This document shows, one piece after another, positions 17,190-23,900 of a DNA stretch of 29,975 nt (position 1 is the first letter of the stretch; every line of letters begins with the position of its first letter). The notes beneath the pieces were generated by a model. The model made no database searches. It was not told the origin of the DNA and was given only the letters and a program-made list of their open reading frames with translations. Both the position numbers and the translations under genes were made by a program. Source of the DNA: JAVZGQ01 sp039000685 (GTDB taxonomy: Archaea; Aenigmatarchaeota; Aenigmatarchaeia; CG10238-14; SCSR01). Where the stretch lies: assembly GCA_039000685.1 (NCBI GenBank), contig JAWBNW010000005.1, positions 1-29,975 on the forward strand, written 5' to 3'.

Positions 17190-17822
17190 CTAAGCTATTT
17201 CCAGCTTGACTTTCTCACTCAGCATATCTAAAAGATTTTTGATGTAATCACTCCTTATAACCAAAACTATTTTTTGTTCTATTTTTTCTTTTGGTATTTT
17301 TAAGGCAGCTATGAAGACCAAAGCATAAATATCTTCCAAGTATACATGATCGAACTCAAAATCTTCAATTGCCCGGAATGGATTTACAGATAGATATGGT
17401 TCAGATAAAGTGTATTTTTTATTGAAGAGTTTTTGAAATGCGTCTATGAAATAGCCACACAAAATATTTGAAAGCTCTCTCAAGACAGGAAGGTTCTCAT
17501 CACTCAAGTCTTTGAAATAACCCATTTCTTTCTTGAGGAAAATGTCAGCCATTTTCAGTATGTGTTTGAGGGGGGAAGAAAGCAAAATTACTCCATTCAT
17601 GTTGTTTTTAATCTTGATGAAAAAGACTGTGGTTGAAATTTCTTCTGGGTTCAACAATCTTGGAATTTCATTCAAACGCAAGATTTTTATTGAAGATGGA
17701 CTTACCACGACTTCTCTCCTTATCATCTCCTTCAAGGCATTGGCAGCAAGCTGGGAGCACGAAGACCACATCTTCTTGAGAATTTCTTCTTCGAGTTTTG
17801 GCAATTCTATTCTATTTGCCAT
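17190..17822 (-). CDS. cheC: CheC/CheX-family phosphatase-like protein
   Basis: Protein of 210 residues with the alternating helix-strand layout of CheC/FliY. CheC enzymes dephosphorylate CheY-P through E-x2-N motifs. The second site is intact: E116-L-S-N119, followed by Pro142 after exactly 22 residues as in the family signature. The first site, near residues 19-30 (SSCSQLAANAL), has lost both Glu and Asn, leaving a single active centre, as in CheX-like proteins. It starts 10 nt after the response regulator stop in the same operon, so its probable substrate is that regulator. No CheA, CheB, CheR or receptor gene is in the window, so it may serve a non-chemotaxis pathway. The gene symbol reflects the family, not proven orthology. 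Confidence 0.82.
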   Translation of the reverse strand: MANRIELPKLEEEILKKMWSSCSQLAANALKEMIRREVVVSPSSIKILRLNEIPRLLNPEEISTTVFFIKIKNNMNGVILLSSPLKHILKMADIFLKKEMGYFKDLSDENLPVLRELSNILCGYFIDAFQKLFNKKYTLSEPYLSVNPFRAIEDFEFDHVYLEDIYALVFIAALKIPKEKIEQKIVLVIRSDYIKNLLDMLSEKVKLEIA

Positions 17823-17832
17823 AGGATCATCT

Positions 17833-18201
17833 TCAATCTCCCAAAATCTTCTTCACCCTTTTTACAAGATCTTCATTGTCGAACGGCTTTGTTATAAGGT
17901 CTAAGACGCCAAGTTTTCTGAGTTCTTCCATTCCCAATTCTGAAACTCTAACAACTGTGAGGAAAACCACTTTCAAATCTTTTGTTTTTGGATTTTCCCT
18001 TATCTTCTTAGTTGCTTCTTTTCCTGTCATCCCCGGCATCATCATGTCCATCAAGATTAAATCCGGCTTGACCTTTTCCAATTTTTCCAAGCACTCTCTT
18101 CCGCTGTAAGCAGGAATCACTTCGTATCCTTCTTGTTCAAAAATCGCTTTCACGAGCTCGACCAAATTTTCCTCATCATCGACTATCATTATCTTCTTCA
18201 T
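17833..18201 (-). CDS. Single-domain response regulator (CheY-like receiver)
   Basis: Protein of 122 residues, a bare receiver domain with no output domain. Acidic pocket D8-D9, phospho-acceptor Asp52 in LILMDMMMPG, conserved Thr82 and Lys105 in TKPFD are all present, so it should be phosphorylatable. It is first in the operon ahead of a CheC-like phosphatase. The histidine kinase at 19238-20836 is the obvious candidate phosphodonor. With no DNA-binding domain, it probably acts by protein-protein contact, possibly on the GTPase or the helical adaptors (inference). A GGGAAGG-like ribosome site ends 5 nt before the ATG, and a TATA-like stretch lies upstream, shared with the divergent small gene. 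Confidence 0.94.
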   Translation of the reverse strand: MKKIMIVDDEENLVELVKAIFEQEGYEVIPAYSGRECLEKLEKVKPDLILMDMMMPGMTGKEATKKIRENPKTKDLKVVFLTVVRVSELGMEELRKLGVLDLITKPFDNEDLVKRVKKILGD

Positions 18202-18216
18202 AGAAACCTTCCCTTA

Positions 18217-18227
18217 TTATATATTTA
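18217..18227 (+). promoter_or_regulatory. TATA-like box between divergent genes
   Basis: TTATATATTTA is centred about 25 nt before the ATG at 18247, with no ribosome site between them, the spacing expected for a leaderless archaeal transcript. Read on the other strand, the same AT stretch lies about 20 nt upstream of the response regulator start, so it may serve both genes. Confidence 0.5.
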
Positions 18228-18246
18228 GTTAAACCAATAAAAAAAT

Positions 18247-18609
18247 ATGGGAATTCGTGATGATGTAAAGAAAATTTTTACTGAACTCCTTGGCCCAGAA
18301 TTTATGAATGTTATTGAGAATTTTGAAGATCCTGAGAAGTATCCAAAAGATTTTTTGGATGAGTGCAAATATTTTTTGGAAAAAATAATCGGGAAGGAAG
18401 CTGCAGAAAAAAATCTTCAACCTCTTTATGAAAAATATTTAAAAGCTGGGAAGAAAGAAAAAACTATTTCTTCAAAAGGGCTTTCATCGTTTTTCTGTAA
18501 TAGAAAAATCCCAAAGACAGCAAGATATAGCCTAAATCCCAGAACAAGTCTATCAAATTACCAACTTCATAGATTTCTAGAAAGTTCATGTAATAGATAT
18601 CTGCTGTAG
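18247..18609 (+). CDS. Small hypothetical protein, 3' half antisense to the 7TM gene
   Basis: Frame of 120 residues. The first ~70 look like a real soluble helical protein: an amphipathic start (GIRDDVKKIF), a Pro-containing E-x-P-E-K-Y-P-K-D-F segment, then charged helices ending near EKYLKAG. The remaining ~50 residues run antisense to the 3' end of the 7TM gene, lack this character (SSCNRYLL) and are probably a read-on extension. The true ancestral end may have been near 18460, lost by mutation or deletion. A TATA-like box 25 nt upstream supports leaderless expression. Function is not recognised. It lies between the two signalling operons on the opposite strand. Confidence 0.6.
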   Translation: MGIRDDVKKIFTELLGPEFMNVIENFEDPEKYPKDFLDECKYFLEKIIGKEAAEKNLQPLYEKYLKAGKKEKTISSKGLSSFFCNRKIPKTARYSLNPRTSLSNYQLHRFLESSCNRYLL

Positions 18610-19231
18610 TCATACAAGCTAAACCAAGAATTATTAAAAAATAGGAATGAAAGGTTTTTGTTCCAAAAAGATTTATTGTTGCGAATGTTATACAAGAAAG
18701 TAAGAGCATGTCTCCTATGACATATCCTGCTGTTGAAAATTTTTCCCAAATAGAAATTTCTGGGCTGGTTATTGTTGACATGATCGAATAAATTAAAAAA
18801 GAAAATATGAAAAGGAATAGGAAAATTGACAAAAGGATCTTAGGTTTTTTGATTGGAAATTGTGCTATCTTCAAGATATAGGCCAAACCGACAAGAAAGC
18901 AAGGATAACCTAAAAGCCAAAAAGCATCTGCCATTGATGCGACTGGTGCCCTTATTCCAAGAACAATCTCATAAATTCCCCAAGTTGTCTCACCGAGAAA
19001 CCATAAAAATACACCCAGGCTTAAGAAGAAAAAGGCTTTGCCTGACAAACTCTTAAATCCATGGAGAGTGTAAGCATACAATCCAAAAGAAAAGGCCAAA
19101 AAGGACAAAACAATAACAAATAAATCTCCTATGATGTAAAAATTTTCACCTAGTGGTTGATAGGTGTAAAGAAAAACACCAAAAACGAATAAAAGTGAAA
19201 AAATCCAGAAAACTGGCTTTGATTTCTCCAT
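18464..19231 (-). CDS. 7TM sensor-like membrane protein without output domain
   Basis: Protein of 255 residues with about seven membrane segments, a short N-terminus and a KKxxxLLKK-like basic end. The LGETTWGIYE motif (near 75-90) and ADAFWLLGYP (near 103-115) resemble the membrane sensor module found at the N-terminus of some bacterial and archaeal histidine kinases and cyclases. No PAS, kinase or GGDEF domain follows, so it is a free-standing sensor module. It begins 6 nt after the stop of the histidine kinase, and a GGGAGGT site lies rather far upstream (~18 nt). It could work as a membrane partner of that kinase (inference). Its last 146 nt overlap the antisense small ORF. Confidence 0.83.
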   Translation of the reverse strand: MEKSKPVFWIFSLLFVFGVFLYTYQPLGENFYIIGDLFVIVLSFLAFSFGLYAYTLHGFKSLSGKAFFFLSLGVFLWFLGETTWGIYEIVLGIRAPVASMADAFWLLGYPCFLVGLAYILKIAQFPIKKPKILLSIFLFLFIFSFLIYSIMSTITSPEISIWEKFSTAGYVIGDMLLLSCITFATINLFGTKTFHSYFLIILGLACMTTADIYYMNFLEIYEVGNLIDLFWDLGYILLSLGFFYYRKTMKALLKK

Positions 19232-19237
19232 AAATAT

Positions 19238-20836
19238 CTATTGTTTTTTACCTCCCTTATATTTAATTGGTAGTGTGAAGTAAAATTTGCTACCTTTACC
19301 AACTTCACTTTCAAACCATATTTTACCTCCTAAAAGCTCCACAAGCTCTTTGCATATGGAAAGTCCTAGCCCACTTCCACCAACTTTTCTCGTGTAAGGT
19401 GAAGCAACTTGATAAAACCTTGTGAAGATCTTGTCAAAATGCTCTTTTGGTATTCCTATTCCTGTATCTATCACACAAAATCTCACGTATTCTTTCTCTT
19501 TCACAGCCTCAACTGTTATTCCACCCTTTTCAGTGTACTTTATAGAATTGCCAACAAGATTTATCAATATTCTCTTTAGCTTTTCTATGTCCGTGAATAT
19601 CTTCGATGCTTTTTCATCAACTTTAACTTCCAAATACAAACCTTTCTGCTTGGCAAGTTCTTGCATACTCTCCTTGATTTCATTCAAAATTTCTTTTATG
19701 TTTGCTTCCTCAATTGAAATTTTCATCGTTCCCAAATCTATTCTTGACAAATCCAAAACATCAGTAACAAGGACACTTAACCTTTTAATTTCATCTTCAA
19801 TAATTTTGAGATATTTGACACGCTTTTCTTTGTCGTTAATTATTGCTTCATTCTTCAAGAGCTGAGCAAAGCCAGATATAGCAGTCATGGGAGTTTTAAG
19901 TTCATGAGCAGCTATTGATATAAACCTGTCTTTTTCTAGATCCAGCTTTTTCAGATCTTCGTAGCTTCTCTTCAGTTCTGCTTGAGCCTTCAAGAGCTCC
20001 TTATTGGTGGCTTCTAAATCTTCAGCAATATTCAGTAAAGCTGATTTAGTTTCTGTCAATTCTTTAACCTTTTCCTCCAATTCTTTAGTTCTCTCCTGGA
20101 CTTGTTTTTCCAAGCTCTTGCTATATTCTTCAAGCTTTGTCCTTGATGTTTTCAACTCTTGTATCATTTGGTTAAAATGAGATGCTAGTTGACCTATTTC
20201 ATCTTTTGATTCTATTTCTATTTTTATATTCAAATTACCTTTTCCTACTTCGGTTAAAATATCACTCATTTTAAAAATTGGTTTTATAAAAAACATTATT
20301 TGAAAATAGAGTGTAATACCGAGAATTAAAAGTGCCAAAAAAAGAATTATTATAAACGAATGGACGATATTTTTTCTCATTTCAGAAATATTTTTCAAAG
20401 AAAATCCCAGCCAAAACGACCACTTTTCTTTTCCCATTATAAGAGTTTTGATAAAAATACCATAATTCTGTTTTTTATTCAAAATTATTTTTTCATCTTC
20501 TGTTATTTTTTTAAACTCGGGAAAATATTCATAAACATTAGTTCCCATAAAAGACACATTATCAGCTAAAAATATCGTATCATCATCTTTAACAATCCAC
20601 CAAAAAAGAAAATTCTCCGATTCTGATAATTTCTTCAAAGTCTCAAAGGGCCACATTGATTTCAAATAACCTACTTCTATATCTTTTGATACGAAACTAC
20701 CAACAATTTTTATTTCCTCCATAACACGTTTTTCAATATCAGAAAGCTGTTTGATTGATATTGAATAAGAAATTAAAAAAATTGTGAAAATAAAAGAAAT
20801 AAAAACAGTAATAAAAATTTTCCAGAACAACTTCAT
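19238..20836 (-). CDS. Membrane sensor histidine kinase
   Basis: Protein of 532 residues. TM1 is ~5-27, an extracytoplasmic sensor region of ~125 residues (probably Cache-like, not assigned with certainty) follows, then TM2 ~158-184 and HAMP ~185-238 (DEIGQLASHFNQM). A coiled coil spans ~238-303. HisKA carries the phospho-acceptor His311 in AAHELKTPM. HATPase has the N box Asn430 (LVGNSIKYT), G1 DTGIGIP (457-463) and G2 GGSGLGL (486-492). All catalytic boxes are intact. It autophosphorylates and should donate to a receiver; the lone CheY-like protein at 17833-18201 is the nearest candidate. It lies between the FIST protein and the free 7TM protein in one operon, so those may be accessory sensors. 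Confidence 0.95.
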   Translation of the reverse strand: MKLFWKIFITVFISFIFTIFLISYSISIKQLSDIEKRVMEEIKIVGSFVSKDIEVGYLKSMWPFETLKKLSESENFLFWWIVKDDDTIFLADNVSFMGTNVYEYFPEFKKITEDEKIILNKKQNYGIFIKTLIMGKEKWSFWLGFSLKNISEMRKNIVHSFIIILFLALLILGITLYFQIMFFIKPIFKMSDILTEVGKGNLNIKIEIESKDEIGQLASHFNQMIQELKTSRTKLEEYSKSLEKQVQERTKELEEKVKELTETKSALLNIAEDLEATNKELLKAQAELKRSYEDLKKLDLEKDRFISIAAHELKTPMTAISGFAQLLKNEAIINDKEKRVKYLKIIEDEIKRLSVLVTDVLDLSRIDLGTMKISIEEANIKEILNEIKESMQELAKQKGLYLEVKVDEKASKIFTDIEKLKRILINLVGNSIKYTEKGGITVEAVKEKEYVRFCVIDTGIGIPKEHFDKIFTRFYQVASPYTRKVGGSGLGLSICKELVELLGGKIWFESEVGKGSKFYFTLPIKYKGGKKQ

Positions 20837-20859
20837 ATAATATTTTTATCTTTATGTTA

Positions 20860-22272
20860 TTATTTGCTTATTACAATAAAAGATGTTAAAAGATTACCAT
20901 GTTTGCTACCAATTCCAGGGAAAAATCCCTGCTCACCCCAAGTGAAAGTTGCAATGAATGGGGCCCCTTTATTTGCATAGTTTATCAACAATGGTAGTTT
21001 TTCCCTCTCGTTCTCAGGTATTACACCCATTACCCCCGCACATATATAAGCTATGCCAAAAATTGGTTTTTTATCAATATCGATTTCTCCCTTTATTTTT
21101 GCATTTCTTGGAAGATTTCCTATTCTGTTAACAAATATTTCCCATGTACCATGACTTAAATATATCTTCTCCCCAACCTTAATTTTTGTACTTGTCATTA
21201 TAGACTTGTCTTTTAGTGTTTCATCTTTTGGCCATGGGTGAGAAAAGAGAAAATATTCTTGACCGCTACTTGAGACGTATTTCCTGTATACGGGGTGTAA
21301 AGTGAGTAGATCTCTTATTACATCAAATTCTGCACCCTCTTTGTACAATTTATTGATTTCGCCACCAAGCCACTCGTCATATACATCCAATGCAGGTTTA
21401 TTATCAATTTCAACAATAGCCTGCCCATCAGTTTTTGTCACAATTCCAAAATGTGGATCTGTCACATCAAAACCACCTTCGAATGTCCAACCTACTGACA
21501 AGTTGGTATAAATAACTGCCAGCGAAATGCCTTTATCATATACTCTGTTCTCTCCAAATACACCCATTATAGATCCGCCAGTAGTTCCACCGAATATAGG
21601 TGTGTCTTTTCCAACAACCTCTTCAATCCCTTCAATAGCTTCCTCTTCCACACCAATAGTGGGCATAAGTAGGACTATTCTTGGCTTTTCATTTGGAGAC
21701 TTTCCTGCATTTTTTATAGCATTTAATACTGCAGTTTTTGATGCTTCTTGCACAGAAGAAAAGGCAGAAAAGTTTGCAGAACCTACACCAAAAACAATAT
21801 CTTCCGAAGTAATAGTCATAATTGCCAAACCTCTTTTACCTTCCATTAGTGCTTGCTCATAACCTCTTTCTGTTACTTTTATGAACCCTTTTTCGGTCAT
21901 GACTGCCCTAGAATCAGAAGTTCCACCATAAATTTTAGTGTCATTTCCGAACAATTCTCTTATTTTTGAAAATATTTTTTGTATATCACTTCCGGAACTG
22001 GCAAAAATAATGACAAAATCTGGTGTTTTATCCATTTTACCTTGTAATGCCATGTTAACTGCTTCTACTACTGCCTCTTCAGGATTCTCCCTAGTGCTCC
22101 ATCCTGTACCAACTTCAGTACCTATAACTTCGCCTGTTACTTCACTGGTTTCTTTCTCTCTGGGAATTAATCGAAACTCTTTTTCATTTCCCTCAAAAAA
22201 AAATAAAGAAATTCCTGCTATTGTTATTCCCACTATTATTATAATAAAAAGAATAATTTTTTCTTTCATCAT
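20860..22272 (-). CDS. FIST-domain protein with N-terminal membrane anchor
   Basis: Protein of 470 residues. A hydrophobic segment at ~5-29 acts as signal or anchor, followed by a ~30-residue charged spacer. The FIST N-terminal part (~55-255) shows the typical IFASSGSD and IYGGTSDSRA segments and a second IFGGTTGGS-like turn. The FIST_C part (~260-450) follows and ends in HGNLLTSF. FIST domains are putative small-ligand sensor domains, normally found with kinases, chemoreceptors or cyclases and mostly cytoplasmic. Here the domain appears to be outside, tethered to the membrane, with no output domain. Being directly upstream of the histidine kinase, it may present ligand to that kinase's sensor region (inference). 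Two ATGs are adjacent at the start (22272 and 22269). Confidence 0.85.
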   Translation of the reverse strand: MMKEKIILFIIIIVGITIAGISLFFFEGNEKEFRLIPREKETSEVTGEVIGTEVGTGWSTRENPEEAVVEAVNMALQGKMDKTPDFVIIFASSGSDIQKIFSKIRELFGNDTKIYGGTSDSRAVMTEKGFIKVTERGYEQALMEGKRGLAIMTITSEDIVFGVGSANFSAFSSVQEASKTAVLNAIKNAGKSPNEKPRIVLLMPTIGVEEEAIEGIEEVVGKDTPIFGGTTGGSIMGVFGENRVYDKGISLAVIYTNLSVGWTFEGGFDVTDPHFGIVTKTDGQAIVEIDNKPALDVYDEWLGGEINKLYKEGAEFDVIRDLLTLHPVYRKYVSSSGQEYFLFSHPWPKDETLKDKSIMTSTKIKVGEKIYLSHGTWEIFVNRIGNLPRNAKIKGEIDIDKKPIFGIAYICAGVMGVIPENEREKLPLLINYANKGAPFIATFTWGEQGFFPGIGSKHGNLLTSFIVISK

Positions 22273-22307
22273 TATTAATATTATTTTTTAGATATTAAAA
22301 TTATCTT

Positions 22308-23480
22308 TTATTTCAGTTTATTTTTCAATTCTTTTATCTTTTCCTTTAGTTCAATCATCTTCAATTCTCTTCCCACTGATAATTTACTTAATCTCTCTAA
22401 CTCTTCTATTCTTGACTGTAACTCTTTCTTAGATTCTTCCAATTCTTTTGTCTTTTCTTCAAGATTTTTTATGAGTTGCTTTAAACTTGAGACATCTCTC
22501 ATGAGAAAGACATAACCAATTGTTTCACCAGATCTATCTTTAATTGATGATATGTTGGTAGAAACTGGTATGTGGTTTTTGTCCTTCGCCACAATTTCCA
22601 TATCGCGATTAATCAAATAACCGTCTTTTTCAAGTTCTTTGGGTTCAACATCACATTTTTCGCCTAAAATAAAATCAAGTGGTTTGCCAACAATCTTTTT
22701 TTCTTCATAACCAAGAATTTCTCTGGCAGATTTGTTCAGAAAAACTATGTTATTACTAGTATCAGTAATTATCATGTAATCATGCATTGAGTTTATGACA
22801 TTTTCTGCTACTATAGCAGGTGTGATTGCCATGAGGCTGTATTTGTTCATTGTATAAGCTATTAAGAATACAGTAAATGTCGATAAACTGGAAGAAAGTG
22901 GAAATATTTCTATTTTAAGTGGTACTGCAGCTGCTTCTGTTACAATTCCTCCGACAAGAGGAACAATAAAAGAAATTGCCAAAAAACCGGCTTGCTTTTT
23001 TTCTCTCCTAGATTTTGCTTTAAAGTAAAAAATACAATACAGAACAATACTTAAAAGAACATAAGTAGAAATTAAAGACGCGTGTGGTATGTATAAAATT
23101 CCTCCCACAATTTTATATCCCCAATAACTTGGTTCTACCGAGATTGTAATTAAGTTTGTCATGAAATTGATGGAAGAGAAAATTAAAGTTGGAAAGTATA
23201 AAAGGAGAACTTTTCTTTTCACCTTTGCTTCAAATTTTGTAAAAATTAAGGAGAAATGAATCAAGAATGTAGGTGCTAATAAACTACCGAACGTTGAAAG
23301 CTTATCCCAAAAAACTGCTTGTTGCTGTATTGGAGAAGAAAATACCAGAAAATCTCCCAAACACCATAGAGATATGGCGAATGTTGTTGCACCAAACAAG
23401 ATATTTAATTTTTCTTTGTAATTTTTGTAAAAAACATAGCAACCTAAAAAAACATTTGCAAAAAATCCCATCAAAGGCAA
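22308..23480 (-). CDS. 7TM-PAS-coiled-coil sensor protein lacking a kinase domain
   Basis: At least 390 residues. The N-terminal ~220 resemble the histidine-kinase N-terminal 7TM region. A PAS domain spans ~226-335 (MIITDTSNNIVFLN, EILGYE, YVFLMRDVS), and a coiled coil ends in VGRELKMIELK, a motif I have seen terminating similar PAS proteins. No HisKA or HATPase follows, so it must act through a partner such as the histidine kinase two genes downstream. The coordinates use a TTG start. The frame is open to a TAG at 23502, and the first membrane helix and the ribosome site at 23507-23512 suggest initiation nearer 23498, where no ATG/GTG/TTG exists. Confidence 0.88.
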   Translation of the reverse strand: MPLMGFFANVFLGCYVFYKNYKEKLNILFGATTFAISLWCLGDFLVFSSPIQQQAVFWDKLSTFGSLLAPTFLIHFSLIFTKFEAKVKRKVLLLYFPTLIFSSINFMTNLITISVEPSYWGYKIVGGILYIPHASLISTYVLLSIVLYCIFYFKAKSRREKKQAGFLAISFIVPLVGGIVTEAAAVPLKIEIFPLSSSLSTFTVFLIAYTMNKYSLMAITPAIVAENVINSMHDYMIITDTSNNIVFLNKSAREILGYEEKKIVGKPLDFILGEKCDVEPKELEKDGYLINRDMEIVAKDKNHIPVSTNISSIKDRSGETIGYVFLMRDVSSLKQLIKNLEEKTKELEESKKELQSRIEELERLSKLSVGRELKMIELKEKIKELKNKLK

Positions 23481-23506
23481 AAAACTGTATATTGTGAGCG
23501 TCTAAA

Positions 23507-23512
23507 TCACCT
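23507..23512 (-). promoter_or_regulatory. Ribosome binding site with no canonical start at the right spacing
   Basis: AGGTGA on the minus strand sits directly after the stop of the Cys-rich gene. Optimal spacing would place the start at ACG (23501) or CTC (23498). The first canonical start in frame is TTG at 23480, 26 nt away. The 7TM-PAS protein may therefore use a rare start codon, or a base differs here. Confidence 0.5.
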
Positions 23513-23514
23513 TT

Positions 23515-23847
23515 TCATTCTTCAATTAAATGTCCGTCCGGGTGGAGTTTCGCTGGAACTTCTTTTCCTTCTTCTTTAAGGATGAACCTTTTGCAATTCT
23601 TGTGATTTTCTGAGACACAATATTTGTTTACCACTTCCACAAACTCTTTAAAATCATAAAAAGAAAATCTCTTGAACATGGGACATTTTCTAACATTCTT
23701 ACATACATTCTTATCCCCACTCAAAATCAAATAAAAAGGGCATTTTTTGTATTTTTCTGTCGTGCAGAACTCAAATGTGTTAGCAGGAATAAACTCGATT
23801 TCTTTGATGCATTCTCTCGTGTTATCAACAAATTTTGGGCAGCTCAC
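23515..23847 (-). CDS. Small cysteine-rich protein, possible metal or redox module
   Basis: Protein of 110 residues starting with GTG (SCPKF next); an overlapping ATG at 23849 is out of frame. About nine Cys are spread as single C, CPFY, CxxxxxCPMF and YC...NCKRF, and the C-terminus reads VPAKLHPDG. The spacing suggests zinc, iron-sulphur or a disulphide network; I cannot tell which. No signal peptide is present, so it is probably cytoplasmic, which favours metal binding. It is the first gene of operon B, ahead of the 7TM-PAS protein. Short Cys-rich proteins of this look occur near signalling genes in other prokaryotes, but I cannot name the family. Confidence 0.8.
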   Translation of the reverse strand: MSCPKFVDNTRECIKEIEFIPANTFEFCTTEKYKKCPFYLILSGDKNVCKNVRKCPMFKRFSFYDFKEFVEVVNKYCVSENHKNCKRFILKEEGKEVPAKLHPDGHLIEE

Positions 23848-23870
23848 ATTTTATTATTAGATTTTTCAAC

Positions 23871-23882
23871 TAAAAATAATTA
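23871..23882. promoter_or_regulatory. AT-rich divergent promoter candidate
   Basis: TAAAAATAATTA is centred about 24 nt before the ATG of the large surface protein and about 29 nt before the GTG of the Cys-rich gene. The intergenic space is only 53 bases, and no ribosome site is visible for either gene, so both may be leaderless transcripts from one shared AT box. Confidence 0.45.
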
Positions 23883-23900
23883 CAAGTCCAATATTAAATT

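Noticed and set aside
21527..21862. Plus-strand open frames opposite the FIST gene
   Set aside because: Pro/Ser/Ile-rich shadows of the minus-strand gene, which shows clear FIST motifs.
15414..23847. The middle block as an integrated mobile element
   Set aside because: No integrase, transposase, tRNA target, terminal repeats or clear base-composition break was seen.
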